NCBI GenBank assembly: GCA_947166945.1
Contig: CAMVGH010000003.1
Span: 1-64,000, forward strand
Reading direction: 5' to 3'
Source of the DNA: an uncultured Clostridia bacterium
GTDB taxonomy: Bacteria > Bacillota > Clostridia > Oscillospirales > Ruminococcaceae
DNA: 64,000 nt
Part shown: in pieces, positions 16,173 to 25,300 of the stretch
Layout of the letters: every line of letters begins with the position of its first letter
Numbering within the stretch: the first letter of the stretch is position 1
The notes under the pieces: generated by a model
What the model saw: the letters and a program-made list of their open reading frames with translations, nothing else
What the model was told of the DNA's origin: nothing
The model's database searches: none
Position numbers and translations under genes: made by a program

Positions 16173-17795
16173 TTATGCACTTTTTAACACCATAGGCTCG
16201 ATTATTGTTTCGTAAATTTCCTTTGCAAGCTCCAGATCCTTAATCCCTATCGCATTAACGATAGTCTTCTGCACAGCTTTTTTGAACGGAACTCCGCGTT
16301 TGATTGCCTTTAGAGCTGCAAAGCAATGCCTCATCGTGAGCGACATCGCAATATCGTCACACGCCTTGTCTTCAAGCTGCATCTGCACCTGACTGTAAAC
16401 GCTGTAAACATTTCTGCAGTCGGTTTCTTCGTTTCCGTCACTTCTCAGTATCCTTATGAAATCGCTTTCTTTAGGATCGTTGAGAATATACACCTCGGGC
16501 AGTCGTGACACAAACGCTTCCGAAGGCTCTTTGCTGCCAGATGTTCCGACATTCATAGTAGCAAGTATTACACATAGCGGATGACGTCTTACTTCCTTAT
16601 AGCCATCCTCGTACAAAATAAACGGAGCTTCAACAGCCTGGCCGAGCGCTCCCATTATTACATCTGGAGCGGGGAGATTGACTTCTTCAAGGATAACTAT
16701 GCCGCCGTTTTTATAAGCCTCCAGGAACGGAGTGGAACAAAATGTGATTTTTCCGTCTATGACTTTGTTTTTTCCCTCAAAATTGTCCTCCTCGGTATTT
16801 TTACTGTTTACCACAGTATAAACAGGTATCTGAAGCGCCGCTCCGAGGGCGTATGCTATTGATGTTTTTCCTGTACCGGGCTTTCCGAGAAGCATTGCGT
16901 TTACATAATGCGATTTTAACACATCAAGTGCTGACGCTCCGTTAGACAGTTCTTCGGAGGCAGCATTAAGATTGCCATATACCATATCACAAAGATCCAC
17001 ATATTCCGCTGTGGGTACAAATCTATCAAGGAAAGACATATCGGGTATTTTTTCCTGCTGCTGTTCTTCCCATTGATATCCGATGATCCTTTCTCCTGCC
17101 TTTATCCGATCAAGATAATCATTCAAAAGCTCCGGAGAGCTGTCTTCGTCGGGCAATATCCTTATGTATTTTGAAGGCATTCCTTCATTGTACAACGATT
17201 CTGCGCTCCTGACGCGATTTATCTGGTCGATCTCGTTCTGGGCAAGATGCTCCGTATCGTCAATGATGTCGTTGCCGGTCGCCGTTTTATCGGCGACATA
17301 CTCGTAATAAAACGAATCACATACCAGATACATCTTATCTGCCGGTACGGTTTTGGAAGGATTAAGCTCCAAAAGCGTGCATATTTCCTCGTGCAGCTTA
17401 TATGTATGCGACTTCTGACCGATAACATAAGCGAATATAGGGGCAAGCATCGCGCTCCACCCGTTAGGCTTTTCGCCGTTAAGCCAGCGAAGACGGGAGC
17501 CGTCATATACGCCGGCACAAACAGTTCCGTCGTCTCGCATAAATTCGGCATATCCGCATTCGCCATTGTTGATGTTTGCTATATATAAAGTTTTATCAAC
17601 AATGAGCTTATCATACATACGCGCTATTCTGCTGATTTTAGCTCTTTCACGCTCCTTGTTCCTTGGGCGTGCAGCAGAGCTGTACTCTCCCGGTTCTGAT
17701 GACATATTGAGAAACATATCATCTCCGCTTGAATTGCTTACACACTCGATCTTCGGGGTCTTCTTTGACAAAAACAGCATTTCGGTTAATTTCAT
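16173..17795 (-). CDS. MoxR/AAA_5-type AAA+ ATPase
   Basis: A 540-aa protein. The C-terminal half is an AAA+ module: Walker A GKPGTGKT at about 304-311, Walker B IVILEEVNL near 370, sensor-1 LATMNVG near 415 and the arginine-finger region SEAFVSRLP. The N-terminal 250 residues are unassigned and probably bind the partner or substrate. AAGGAGG precedes the ATG at 17795. It is the first gene of a two-gene operon with the VWA protein, from the promoter element at 17861-17872. Its function is ATP-driven remodelling with the VWA partner. Confidence 0.88.
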   Translation of the reverse strand: MKLTEMLFLSKKTPKIECVSNSSGDDMFLNMSSEPGEYSSAARPRNKERERAKISRIARMYDKLIVDKTLYIANINNGECGYAEFMRDDGTVCAGVYDGSRLRWLNGEKPNGWSAMLAPIFAYVIGQKSHTYKLHEEICTLLELNPSKTVPADKMYLVCDSFYYEYVADKTATGNDIIDDTEHLAQNEIDQINRVRSAESLYNEGMPSKYIRILPDEDSSPELLNDYLDRIKAGERIIGYQWEEQQQEKIPDMSFLDRFVPTAEYVDLCDMVYGNLNAASEELSNGASALDVLKSHYVNAMLLGKPGTGKTSIAYALGAALQIPVYTVVNSKNTEEDNFEGKNKVIDGKITFCSTPFLEAYKNGGIVILEEVNLPAPDVIMGALGQAVEAPFILYEDGYKEVRRHPLCVILATMNVGTSGSKEPSEAFVSRLPEVYILNDPKESDFIRILRSDGNEETDCRNVYSVYSQVQMQLEDKACDDIAMSLTMRHCFAALKAIKRGVPFKKAVQKTIVNAIGIKDLELAKEIYETIIEPMVLKSA

Positions 17796-17860
17796 TACAG
17801 TTCCTCCTTATACTTATCCCATAATTGCATATACTCCATTCATCAAAAATGGCTCTATCC

Positions 17861-17872
17861 CTATTATGATAA
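17861..17872 (-). promoter_or_regulatory. Shared promoter element (GTTATCATAATAG)
   Basis: Perfect core on the minus strand, 67 nt from the AAA+ gene. Confidence 0.7.
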
Positions 17873-17898
17873 CAAATAAATGACAAAAAGAATACAGC

Positions 17899-17927
17899 TT
17901 GATTTTTCGACAAAGATGTGATATAAT
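17899..17927 (+). promoter_or_regulatory. Ordinary sigma-A-type promoter
   Basis: TTGATT, a 17-nt spacer and TATAAT, in front of the 89-aa gene. It is divergent from the shared element at 17861. Confidence 0.7.
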
Positions 17928-17966
17928 ATCCATAAGGAAATGCAAAAAGGCGGAAACACAAGAATT

Positions 17967-18236
17967 ATGGAACACATTGAGATACATATCTCCGGCGGCG
18001 AACTGTCAGAAGCGGAGCTTGAAGCATACATAGTACATGGCAGAGAAAAAAACAGTGATTATGAGCTGCTGGGTATGAACATTCTTTTAAACGGCGAATA
18101 TGCGGATATTGAATACAGATACAGTCCGATCCCTAATGAACAGAGAGTTTGTATCGGCGGTATGATAGCTAAATTCGGAGCTTTCAACCACGCAAAGCAG
18201 GCTGAATACTTAGACCGGACAATAAACAGCATATGA
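17967..18236 (+). CDS. Hypothetical protein, 89 aa
   Basis: A small alpha/beta protein with no recognised family. The start at 17967 (MEHIEIH) is preferred, since GGCGGAAA lies upstream and the earlier in-frame ATG at 17940 has no ribosome site at a usable distance. It is a single-gene unit driven by a clear TTGATT/TATAAT promoter, not by the shared element. A weak hairpin (18256-18282) follows. Confidence 0.6.
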   Translation: MEHIEIHISGGELSEAELEAYIVHGREKNSDYELLGMNILLNGEYADIEYRYSPIPNEQRVCIGGMIAKFGAFNHAKQAEYLDRTINSI

Positions 18237-18255
18237 TTTTTATATAAGCATAAAA

Positions 18256-18282
18256 AACGCCGATCTTATAGACCGACGCTTT
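18256..18282. terminator. Imperfect hairpin terminator
   Basis: Stem of about 10 bp with mismatches between the convergent 89-aa gene and lipoprotein gene, with A-rich and T-rich flanks. Confidence 0.5.
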
Positions 18283-18317
18283 TCTGTAATAAATACTTGT
18301 AGGGGGTATTTTTACTT

Positions 18318-19223
18318 CTAACGATACATACTATAATAACCCATATAGTCATCATACTCTTCGGAAATATCCGCACAGAAATGGTCTGCAAAACCTTCGA
18401 CATTGGTGCAGTCGTCAAGCAGCCATTTTCCGTCAGTGTATTTCAGAGTTATAGTAAACGGCTGATCCTCCAGACCTTCCCACGCTAAACGCTTACAGTT
18501 ATATGTGATACTGTCGCCGTTCTGCTCATAATCAACGATGATACTGCCGTCCCAACCGGCATTTCCTCCCTCTTGTCCGGAAAAATACAGCTTTCCGTCT
18601 TTTTCGCAATAGCTTGACGGTGAGGTCTCGCACAGTTTATCGAAGCATTGTTCGGTAATGTGCAGCTTTCCGATAATATATGCTCTTCCTTCGTCATAGC
18701 TTATCGGAGTTGTGAACAGCATATCAGATTCGGGAACTGCTCCGACACCGTCTTTTGTGTTAAAGGGGAATGTATCATCCCAACGGTGCGCAACGCACAG
18801 ATAATAATGCCTGTTGCGTTCCGCGTCCTTGAAGAAGCCGTTACTCTCCTGTGTCCATTCGTATTGTGCGGAAAATCCGAAATACCAAAATACCCTCCGG
18901 CTGATAAAATTGCCGTATTTCTTTCCGAAATCGAGCGGGTCGGCAATTTCGCGCGAGGTTATGTCCACGTCGGGAAATATGTCCGCGTCGTCGGCTTCGG
19001 AATATGTAAGCTTTTCAACATAGACCTGCGTCGGTTCTGTTTCCTCGGCGGTCGTTTCCGCTGTCGTGACATATGTTGTCGCTTCAGTTGTTGTGACTTC
19101 CGCTTCTGTCGCTGATGTTGTTGTGCTTTCTGCTGGAGCAGCAGTCCCAGTTTTCGTTTCGCTGCAAGAGCCAAGTATAGAGCAGAATAATAATGTAAAA
19201 ACAATAGGTTTATATTTCGTCAT
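18318..19223 (-). CDS. Lipoprotein with Thr-rich linker
   Basis: The signal peptide ends in a lipobox (SILGSC, Cys near residue 20), so the protein should be lipid-anchored outside the membrane. A Thr/Glu/Ala linker (about residues 25-70) of the kind common in ruminococcal surface proteins comes next. The folded part (about 75-301) contains aromatic, acidic strands, and no family is recognised. AGGAGC precedes the ATG at 19223. It is the last gene of a minus-strand cluster with the papain-like protein, but a 25-nt gap and no promoter were seen, so co-transcription is only likely. Confidence 0.7.
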   Translation of the reverse strand: MTKYKPIVFTLLFCSILGSCSETKTGTAAPAESTTTSATEAEVTTTEATTYVTTAETTAEETEPTQVYVEKLTYSEADDADIFPDVDITSREIADPLDFGKKYGNFISRRVFWYFGFSAQYEWTQESNGFFKDAERNRHYYLCVAHRWDDTFPFNTKDGVGAVPESDMLFTTPISYDEGRAYIIGKLHITEQCFDKLCETSPSSYCEKDGKLYFSGQEGGNAGWDGSIIVDYEQNGDSITYNCKRLAWEGLEDQPFTITLKYTDGKWLLDDCTNVEGFADHFCADISEEYDDYMGYYSMYR

Positions 19224-19248
19224 AAATAGCTCCTAACTTTTTATGATA

Positions 19249-20226
19249 TTACGGATTAAATGTAAATACCTGATATCCCCCAGTGCTAGTGTTTAACCAT
19301 TGCCCCGATGTTGCAACTGATGCATTTTTTCCAAGATCATCTGTTTCTTGTTCGTTTCCCCATTTGTTGGGATACGGATCAATTCCAGACAGTCCAGTAA
19401 TGTAATCATGATTATTTTCTGTAGTTAATTTTATGTTTCCGGTAGAATCCAACTTATATCCCGTTACAGTTACCCAATGTTCACCATTTTTGTATGATGT
19501 GTGTAGTTCGACTGAACGGCCATGGTCTATTTCTGATGCTATTATATTCGATAATTCCTCTTTTGTCAAGCCTTTATAGTTGAAATATCCTTTCTTATTC
19601 GGGTTATAATCTGATGCTTTAGCATCATCTTTACGAGTGTATCCTCCAAGGCTCATTATGTTACCAGAATAGCCATACTGCCCTTTTGAGTTTATTTTCG
19701 CCATCATTTCGCAACTGGTTCTTGCGCAATTTCCATAATAAGATGTATTGGGTGTTAGCTGATTAACAACATAAGATTTATTATAATTTATCTTCTTAGG
19801 GGAGCATAATTCTGCCAAATACTTATTAGCATTTATTGCATCTGTTTGACCGTTTACTATAGGTTGTCTTGAACCATTAAGTCTAACATGGTACTTCTGT
19901 GCAATGGATTTTTGTTTTTGTGCAATATAGCTGTTTGATCCACTCGTCAAATTGGTATTGCCTGCACCTTTTGCCTGAACCTTTGAAGCAGCAGGAGCAG
20001 CCTCAGCACTGTTGTTCTTCATTGCTATTGTTTTTGAATAAGCGCCATATTTAGCGCTTCCTCCACCGTGGACAAAAGAATCGACATTAGGAACCGAATT
20101 TTCAGCATTTTCCTCTACAGGAATGCTGACAGACTTGCTTTCAGCCGCCTTAACTGATTTTGCAGTTGCCGCTGTTGTTGTGCGATAAGAGTTATTGTTG
20201 TTGAGAATTTCAAGTGATACTGACAT
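19249..20226 (-). CDS. Papain-fold (C39/CHAP-like) cysteine peptidase-like protein
   Basis: A 325-aa protein with a low-complexity Ala/Ser/Asn N-terminal region (about 1-110) and a C-terminal papain-like domain. GNCARTSCEMMAK (near residue 167) has the Cys nucleophile context, and EHWVTVTGYKL (near residue 250) gives the His strand, with NNHDY a possible Asn/Asp third residue. No standard signal peptide is visible, which is odd for such a domain; it may be an effector or toxin released by another route. A small secreted protein gene lies 49 nt upstream, possibly its partner or inhibitor (inference). Confidence 0.6.
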   Translation of the reverse strand: MSVSLEILNNNNSYRTTTAATAKSVKAAESKSVSIPVEENAENSVPNVDSFVHGGGSAKYGAYSKTIAMKNNSAEAAPAASKVQAKGAGNTNLTSGSNSYIAQKQKSIAQKYHVRLNGSRQPIVNGQTDAINANKYLAELCSPKKINYNKSYVVNQLTPNTSYYGNCARTSCEMMAKINSKGQYGYSGNIMSLGGYTRKDDAKASDYNPNKKGYFNYKGLTKEELSNIIASEIDHGRSVELHTSYKNGEHWVTVTGYKLDSTGNIKLTTENNHDYITGLSGIDPYPNKWGNEQETDDLGKNASVATSGQWLNTSTGGYQVFTFNP

Positions 20227-20275
20227 AATTATTATCCTTACCTTTCTTATTATTGATTTTGACCTTTGTTTTGAG

Positions 20276-20707
20276 TTACTTTACAGTTCTTTCGGCACTG
20301 TAAACCGTGATCGTTTCGGATTTACCGTTTGCATAGCTGACTGTAAAGACAGTTTTCAAACGATATACACCACTTGACAAATTTTCTTTTGTATTCGTCA
20401 CCCCAAGTCTGTTGGACTGCACACTTTGAGTCCAACGTGCTCCATGAACGGCGCTGAATGATTTTGAATTTGTCTTTTTTTCAAGCACTTGAGTTACGAA
20501 TACCTTGCTTACCTCACCATACCTTAAATAGTATGTGCTTGTGCATGTAGCATTCTTTCCGTCGATAGAAAGCATTGAATCTTTTTGTGCAGAGCCTATA
20601 TCGTTTACTATTATAATACCCCGCTGAGAATAATCAGCGGCCACGTTTATACTCATAGCAGTAAATGATACGATTACAGCCAACAAAACGGTAACTATAT
20701 GTTTCAT
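20276..20707 (-). CDS. Small secreted protein, 143 aa
   Basis: Start chosen at 20707 (MKHIVTVLL), 13 nt after AGGAGGTGATATA. An earlier in-frame ATG has no ribosome site. A classical signal peptide (cleavage likely after NVAA) is followed by about 120 residues that look all-beta, without recognised domain. The layout (secreted beta protein directly before a papain-like protein) resembles inhibitor/protease or immunity/toxin pairs, which is inference only. The upstream region holds TATAAT within AGTCTTATATAAT, nearly the same as in front of the sigma gene. Confidence 0.65.
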   Translation of the reverse strand: MKHIVTVLLAVIVSFTAMSINVAADYSQRGIIIVNDIGSAQKDSMLSIDGKNATCTSTYYLRYGEVSKVFVTQVLEKKTNSKSFSAVHGARWTQSVQSNRLGVTNTKENLSSGVYRLKTVFTVSYANGKSETITVYSAERTVK

Positions 20708-20737
20708 TATATCACCTCCTCCGTTTTTATTGCTTTC

Positions 20738-20750
20738 ATTATATAAGACT
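20738..20750 (-). promoter_or_regulatory. Promoter motif shared with sigma-factor gene
   Basis: On the minus strand AGTCTTATATAAT, matching 12 of 13 bases of the sequence before the ECF sigma gene (22107-22119). It contains TATAAT. Confidence 0.4.
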
Positions 20751-20819
20751 GAAAAATACAAAAAAATAATACAGTCAAATTGCACAAAAAACGACTGTAT
20801 TATTGTAAAATATTAACAA

Positions 20820-21512
20820 TTATTGTTCGGCGATTGTTGTCGCAATAACCATTGCAAGACTATCTTCGATACTGTAGTGAAGTTCAAAAATGTATTCTCC
20901 GTTGTCCCAAATCAAACACTTTGTTTTTTCGTCTAATTGGAAATAAAGAGCATCATAGTTGTTAACTTTTTTGATTTCAATTTCTGTTCCCTCAGTATTT
21001 AATCTGGAATTTTGGAACATTTCTTTTGTTGAGCATGTAAAATCTATAAAATCATAGCCTTTTGTATATGCCTCCCAATAATAATTATCTATATTAATTA
21101 TTATTTCTTTTGTATAATCACTTAAATCATAAGTTATTCGGTATGATTTCTCAAGAGTAAGAGGAGCATTTTCCCAATCCATAGCAAATGCGTCCGTATG
21201 CGTTGACTGTTGTTCGGCTCGTATTCCGCCGATATAATACGTTACAACAACTCCGGCTCCAGTCAGAAGAGCTGCTGTAACAGCAACTAAAATTGCAAGA
21301 CGAAGCCGCTGGCGAAAGCTTATCTTCCTATATCTGCTCTCAAATTCCTGCGGTCGGTTCAATGACTGTTGATAGGCTTTTATAATAGCTCTCTTTCGCC
21401 GCTTGTATCTCCAAGAGAAACGATGAAGAACATACTCATTCTCATCATAGGTGCTATTCATATCATTAACGCTCATTTCAAGAGCGTTTCGCAGTTTTAT
21501 GCTTTTTAACAT
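20820..21512 (-). CDS. Membrane-anchored anti-sigma-like protein (DUF4367-like)
   Basis: A 230-aa protein with a charged cytoplasmic N-terminus (about residues 1-70), one membrane segment (LRLAILVAVTAALLTGAGVVV, about 71-91) and an extracellular beta-rich domain of about 135 residues. The gene overlaps the 3' end of the ECF sigma gene by 7 nt, the classical place for a cognate anti-sigma factor. GGAGGTGATATC precedes the ATG. The extracytoplasmic part resembles DUF4367 proteins found in such pairs. Confidence 0.7.
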   Translation of the reverse strand: MLKSIKLRNALEMSVNDMNSTYDENEYVLHRFSWRYKRRKRAIIKAYQQSLNRPQEFESRYRKISFRQRLRLAILVAVTAALLTGAGVVVTYYIGGIRAEQQSTHTDAFAMDWENAPLTLEKSYRITYDLSDYTKEIIINIDNYYWEAYTKGYDFIDFTCSTKEMFQNSRLNTEGTEIEIKKVNNYDALYFQLDEKTKCLIWDNGEYIFELHYSIEDSLAMVIATTIAEQ

Positions 21513-22048
21513 GATATCACCTCCGATAACTTGGATAATAAGCTTTGTTCTGCTCTGTGAAGCCTTTTATTTGTGCCGTCATAGGTCATACCGACAATAT
21601 GAGATATATCATCTATCGTCATATCATATAAATAACGCATAGTTAAAATATCTCTGTATTCATCTTTAAGGCTGTTTATAGTATTATGTATAACATCAGC
21701 ATCATATTTTTCTATAAAGTCTTCCTCAACATTTCCGCCGCTTATATCATAAGCTTCATCAATATCAAGATGTTCGTCCTGTTTACGCTTATTATACATA
21801 TCAATGGAAACATTCTTTATAACAATTATAACAAATCCCTTGCATTTTCCGCTGCCTACATCGGAAACCTTATCAAGATTCTTTATAAGCCTAATAAAAG
21901 CTTCGGATACGGCATCTTCAGCATCATGGGGATTTTTCAATACTCCGAGCGCGATCTTATACATCATACGCTCATAGGTATAATACAGCCGAGTAACAAG
22001 ATCACGTTCCTCATCGGTTTCCACCATTGAGAGATAAAACGATAGCAT
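21506..22048 (-). CDS. ECF-type RNA polymerase sigma factor
   Basis: A 180-aa sigma-70-family protein. Region 2 (about residues 20-85) includes NPHDAEDAVSEAFIRLIKNL. Region 4 (about 125-175) includes LKDEYRDILTMRYLYDMTIDDIS and a helix-turn-helix ending in RLHRAEQSLLSKL. There is no region 1.1 or 3. GAGGTAGGAACT precedes the ATG. It heads a unit with the anti-sigma gene. Its regulon may include the neighbouring secreted protein, whose upstream sequence shares a 13-nt motif. Confidence 0.88.
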   Translation of the reverse strand: MLSFYLSMVETDEERDLVTRLYYTYERMMYKIALGVLKNPHDAEDAVSEAFIRLIKNLDKVSDVGSGKCKGFVIIVIKNVSIDMYNKRKQDEHLDIDEAYDISGGNVEEDFIEKYDADVIHNTINSLKDEYRDILTMRYLYDMTIDDISHIVGMTYDGTNKRLHRAEQSLLSKLSEVISC

Positions 22049-22106
22049 AGTTCCTACCTCTTTCGTACAGATAAGCCGTATTCATGCTATGCTTTTATGT
22101 CTCTCT

Positions 22107-22119
22107 ATAATATAAGACT
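22107..22119 (-). promoter_or_regulatory. Promoter motif before ECF sigma gene
   Basis: Minus strand AGTCTTATATTAT, nearly identical to 20738-20750. It could be the sigma factor's own promoter (autoregulation) or an ordinary -10. Confidence 0.4.
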
Positions 22120-22322
22120 TAAAAGCTTCCATAAATAAGACACGAAAATTTAAAACATTCTAGATTAACAATATTTTTGTCAATTATTCATAAAATATCA
22201 GTTTGCAATTTGTCGAAGATTTATGTACTATTATATATTATATCATTTATAAATTATATTTTCAAGTATTATTCATAAAAACAAAAAGATCACCTCGAAC
22301 CCAGGCTTTAAGTAAAATAAAG
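22120..22322. other. A/T-rich noncoding stretch
   Basis: Together with the flanking promoter and terminator, about 335 nt without a gene. Very A/T-rich with short runs of T and A. I see no further feature. Confidence 0.4.
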
Positions 22323-22354
22323 CCCTACGGAATATCTGATAATATTCCGTAGGG
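22323..22354 (-). terminator. Terminator of adhesin gene
   Basis: Perfect 13-bp stem (CCCTACGGAATAT and complement), followed on the minus strand by CTTTATTTT, 30 nt after the adhesin stop. Confidence 0.88.
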
Positions 22355-22383
22355 TACAAGCTAAAAATGATTATGTGTTGAAA

Positions 22384-25300
22384 TTACCATTCGATTCTCT
22401 CTTTGCGTCTGGCTATGATGCCTTTAGCAAGCGCTGCTACGAAGATTATCCCCGAAAGTACAGCAAGAGCCGCAAAAGCCATAACATCAAGCTGTACGCC
22501 TGTGTCAGGGTTGTCAGGAGGAGTAGGATTATCCGGAGTATCAGGATAATCCGGCGTTTCCTCCGTAGTTGTGGTCGTCGTGGTAGTCGTAGTATCAGGC
22601 GGAGTTGTTGTATCGGGAGGTGTCTCTTCCGTTACAGTTGTCTCTGATTCCGTTGTAGTAGTGGTTTCCTCATCGGTAGTTTCAGAGGTCGTTGTGATGT
22701 TCTCGGTAGATATGGGAGTTGTCGGAGTTGTACCTATTGATGATGTGCAGGTTATAATGGTTGTTACGCAGGTCGTAGTTACCTCAGAAGTCGGAGTGGT
22801 CGTGGGAGTAGTCGTAGGAGTTGTTGTAACTGTAGTTGTGACCGTTGTTTCAGACTTTTTCTTGTTCACACATTCAGGGAATGTGGAAGACCGCGCATTT
22901 GAACCTACTATACCGCACATAACCTTACCCGAAGCGGATACTTCCGCTACATAGACAGTATCGGATATTACATACTGCTCACTCGGAGCCGATATTTCCT
23001 TGATATAGTATGTCTTGCCAATCTCGGCGTCAAACTTGACCACAGCCTTGCCATAAGTATCAGAAGAAGCGTTAATGTCGATTTTTGACACATTCTGTCC
23101 GAGCTTTACTGTACATTTCGAGTCTTCATACAGTCCGAAGGTAGCGCCCTCAAGCGGGTTCTTGCCGTCGGTCTTGATGATCTTGGCAGTCCTGTTCTCA
23201 ACGCCCTTTGTGTTCACGCAGGTCGGGACAGTAGCCGAGAAGTCTGCATCAGTGCCATATACACGGTATGTCGTCTTTCCGTCAGCGTCTATTTTGCACT
23301 CCCAGACAGTCTTGTTAAGGACATACTCTCCGGAAGGAACTTCTGTTTCGCGCAGATAATAGGTTTTATCTGCCGATAAGCCTTCGGAGAATTTGACCAT
23401 AGCCTTGTCATCAACCGGTGCGGTTTTAGCAGAGGCGATAAACTGAGTACAGCCGCCATCTGCGTAAAGTGAGAATGTCGCACCGACCAGCGGTTTGTTT
23501 GACTCATCGACCTTAATTAGCTCAACTTCTGAATTGATCGTTACGGGAGTGTTGTGGAACTCGACAGGGATCACAGCGTCCTTATACAGAGCACCTATCT
23601 CCACGGGAGCCAGCTCCACATACCCGACAACGGGTACTTCTGTAACCGTATAGGATATTGCGGCTATTGCCGTACCGACTTCTTCATATATCGGAAGATA
23701 ATCGAGCTGCGCGATACCCGCTTTATCGGTCGTCATTGTGTAGACATCTCCGGTCGAAGCGATTACTTTGAAAGTAAGTCCGTCGATCTTGCCGTCCTCG
23801 CAGGTCTTGATGATCTTTATAGAGCCTACTTCGTTCTTTTTGAGCTTATTCTTGAAATTCAGCGTTACGGTGTCGTTCTCCCTGAGTTCGGCAGTCTGAG
23901 CAGGACAAGCAAGATATTTGGTTCCTGTCTGCTTTTCTGTAACAGTATATGTTATGAGCTGACCGTCCTTGTCATAAAGCGGGAGATGCCTGAACAGGAT
24001 CTTTCCGCTATCATCGGTTATTCCGGAGTATTTCTCTCCGCCGCCGACTGCTTCAAATATAAGTCCCTTTACCTCGTTGTCCTCGGAGGTCTTGATTATC
24101 TCCAGGTCGCCGTATTTCTTCTCGACATCCTTGGAGTTTACCCATGTTATTTCGAGAGTATCACCCTTGCGAGGTCCGCCGACTGTTCCGTCAACTGTAC
24201 CCATAAGGTCAGTCACACAGGAAGGAGCGTCGGTAAATCTGATATGAGCATTATCGTCAACCGTAAAGTCAAAGCTGTCGGTTATCTGCTTGTAGCCCTC
24301 GGGAGCCTTTGTTTCAAAGATACGGTATGATCTGCCGCACTCGATCTCCTTGAAAGCAACTCTGCCGTCATCACTGACTGCTTTAGGACCCGCAGCGACC
24401 TTACCGTTGTCGTAATAGAGCGTGAATTCCGCGCCTTTAAGTATCTCGCCGGTCTTTGCGTCCTTCTTCACCACATATACTTCGGGAGAAGTGCTGCCGG
24501 GTGAGTTGGGAACAATTGCGCTGTACGGGATATTCTCGGTCACATCAACATCGAAACTTATTGCGTCATCAAGCTTTGTATATCCTGTAGGAGCCTTGAT
24601 CTCTTTCGCGGTATACTTGCCGGGTTCAAGATTCTCCCATACAGCCTTACCGTTTTTATCTGTCGTAACATCGCCAATGTGCGTCTCTTCGTTATCCTTA
24701 ACGAGATACAGTGCGAATACAGCGCCGGAAAGCGGTCTGTTATCACTGTTTGTCTTGTATATTGTTATAGAGCGTCCTTCGTGTTTCGGCATGTTCTTGA
24801 TATTTATCTCTATAACCTTATCCGTACCGGTCGCTTCAATGTTCCATGTGCGGTCCGCTTCAGCTTCGGGAAGCTGATATCCGGTAGCAGCCGAAACCTC
24901 AACGAGCTTATAAGCCTTGTATTCAAGCCCAGTGAACTCTGCGATGCCGTTCTTATCAGTCATTTTGGTATCAACGAGCTTGCCGCTGCCGTCATAGAGG
25001 TCGAAGACCGCTCCTGCAAGCGCAGCATTGGTCTCGCTGTCTGTTTTCAGCACTTTCAGTGATCTGCCGCTTGTGTTTATCCAGTCTTTTCCGACTTCGT
25101 AGTTCGCTGCCGCATTCTCCTCGGTTATCGTGAAGTAGTAGGGTTCAGCCGTTCTTGCGTAACCGTTAGGTGCAAGGACCTCAACAACAGTGTATTCCTT
25201 ATTTATACCAAGATCGTCGAATACTGCGATACCGTTGTTGTCAGACATAGCGGCATTCATTATCTGAGCCGATTCGCCGCGCTCGCGGTAATCAGCGGCG

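Noticed and set aside
13467..17795. Calling the VWA/MoxR pair a cobaltochelatase (CobT/CobS)
   Set aside because: No cobalamin genes are nearby, and the long linker and N-terminal domain are unlike those enzymes.
22571..22954. Val/Ser-rich frame opposite the Thr-rich stalk of the adhesin
   Set aside because: Produced by repetitive Thr codons on the other strand.
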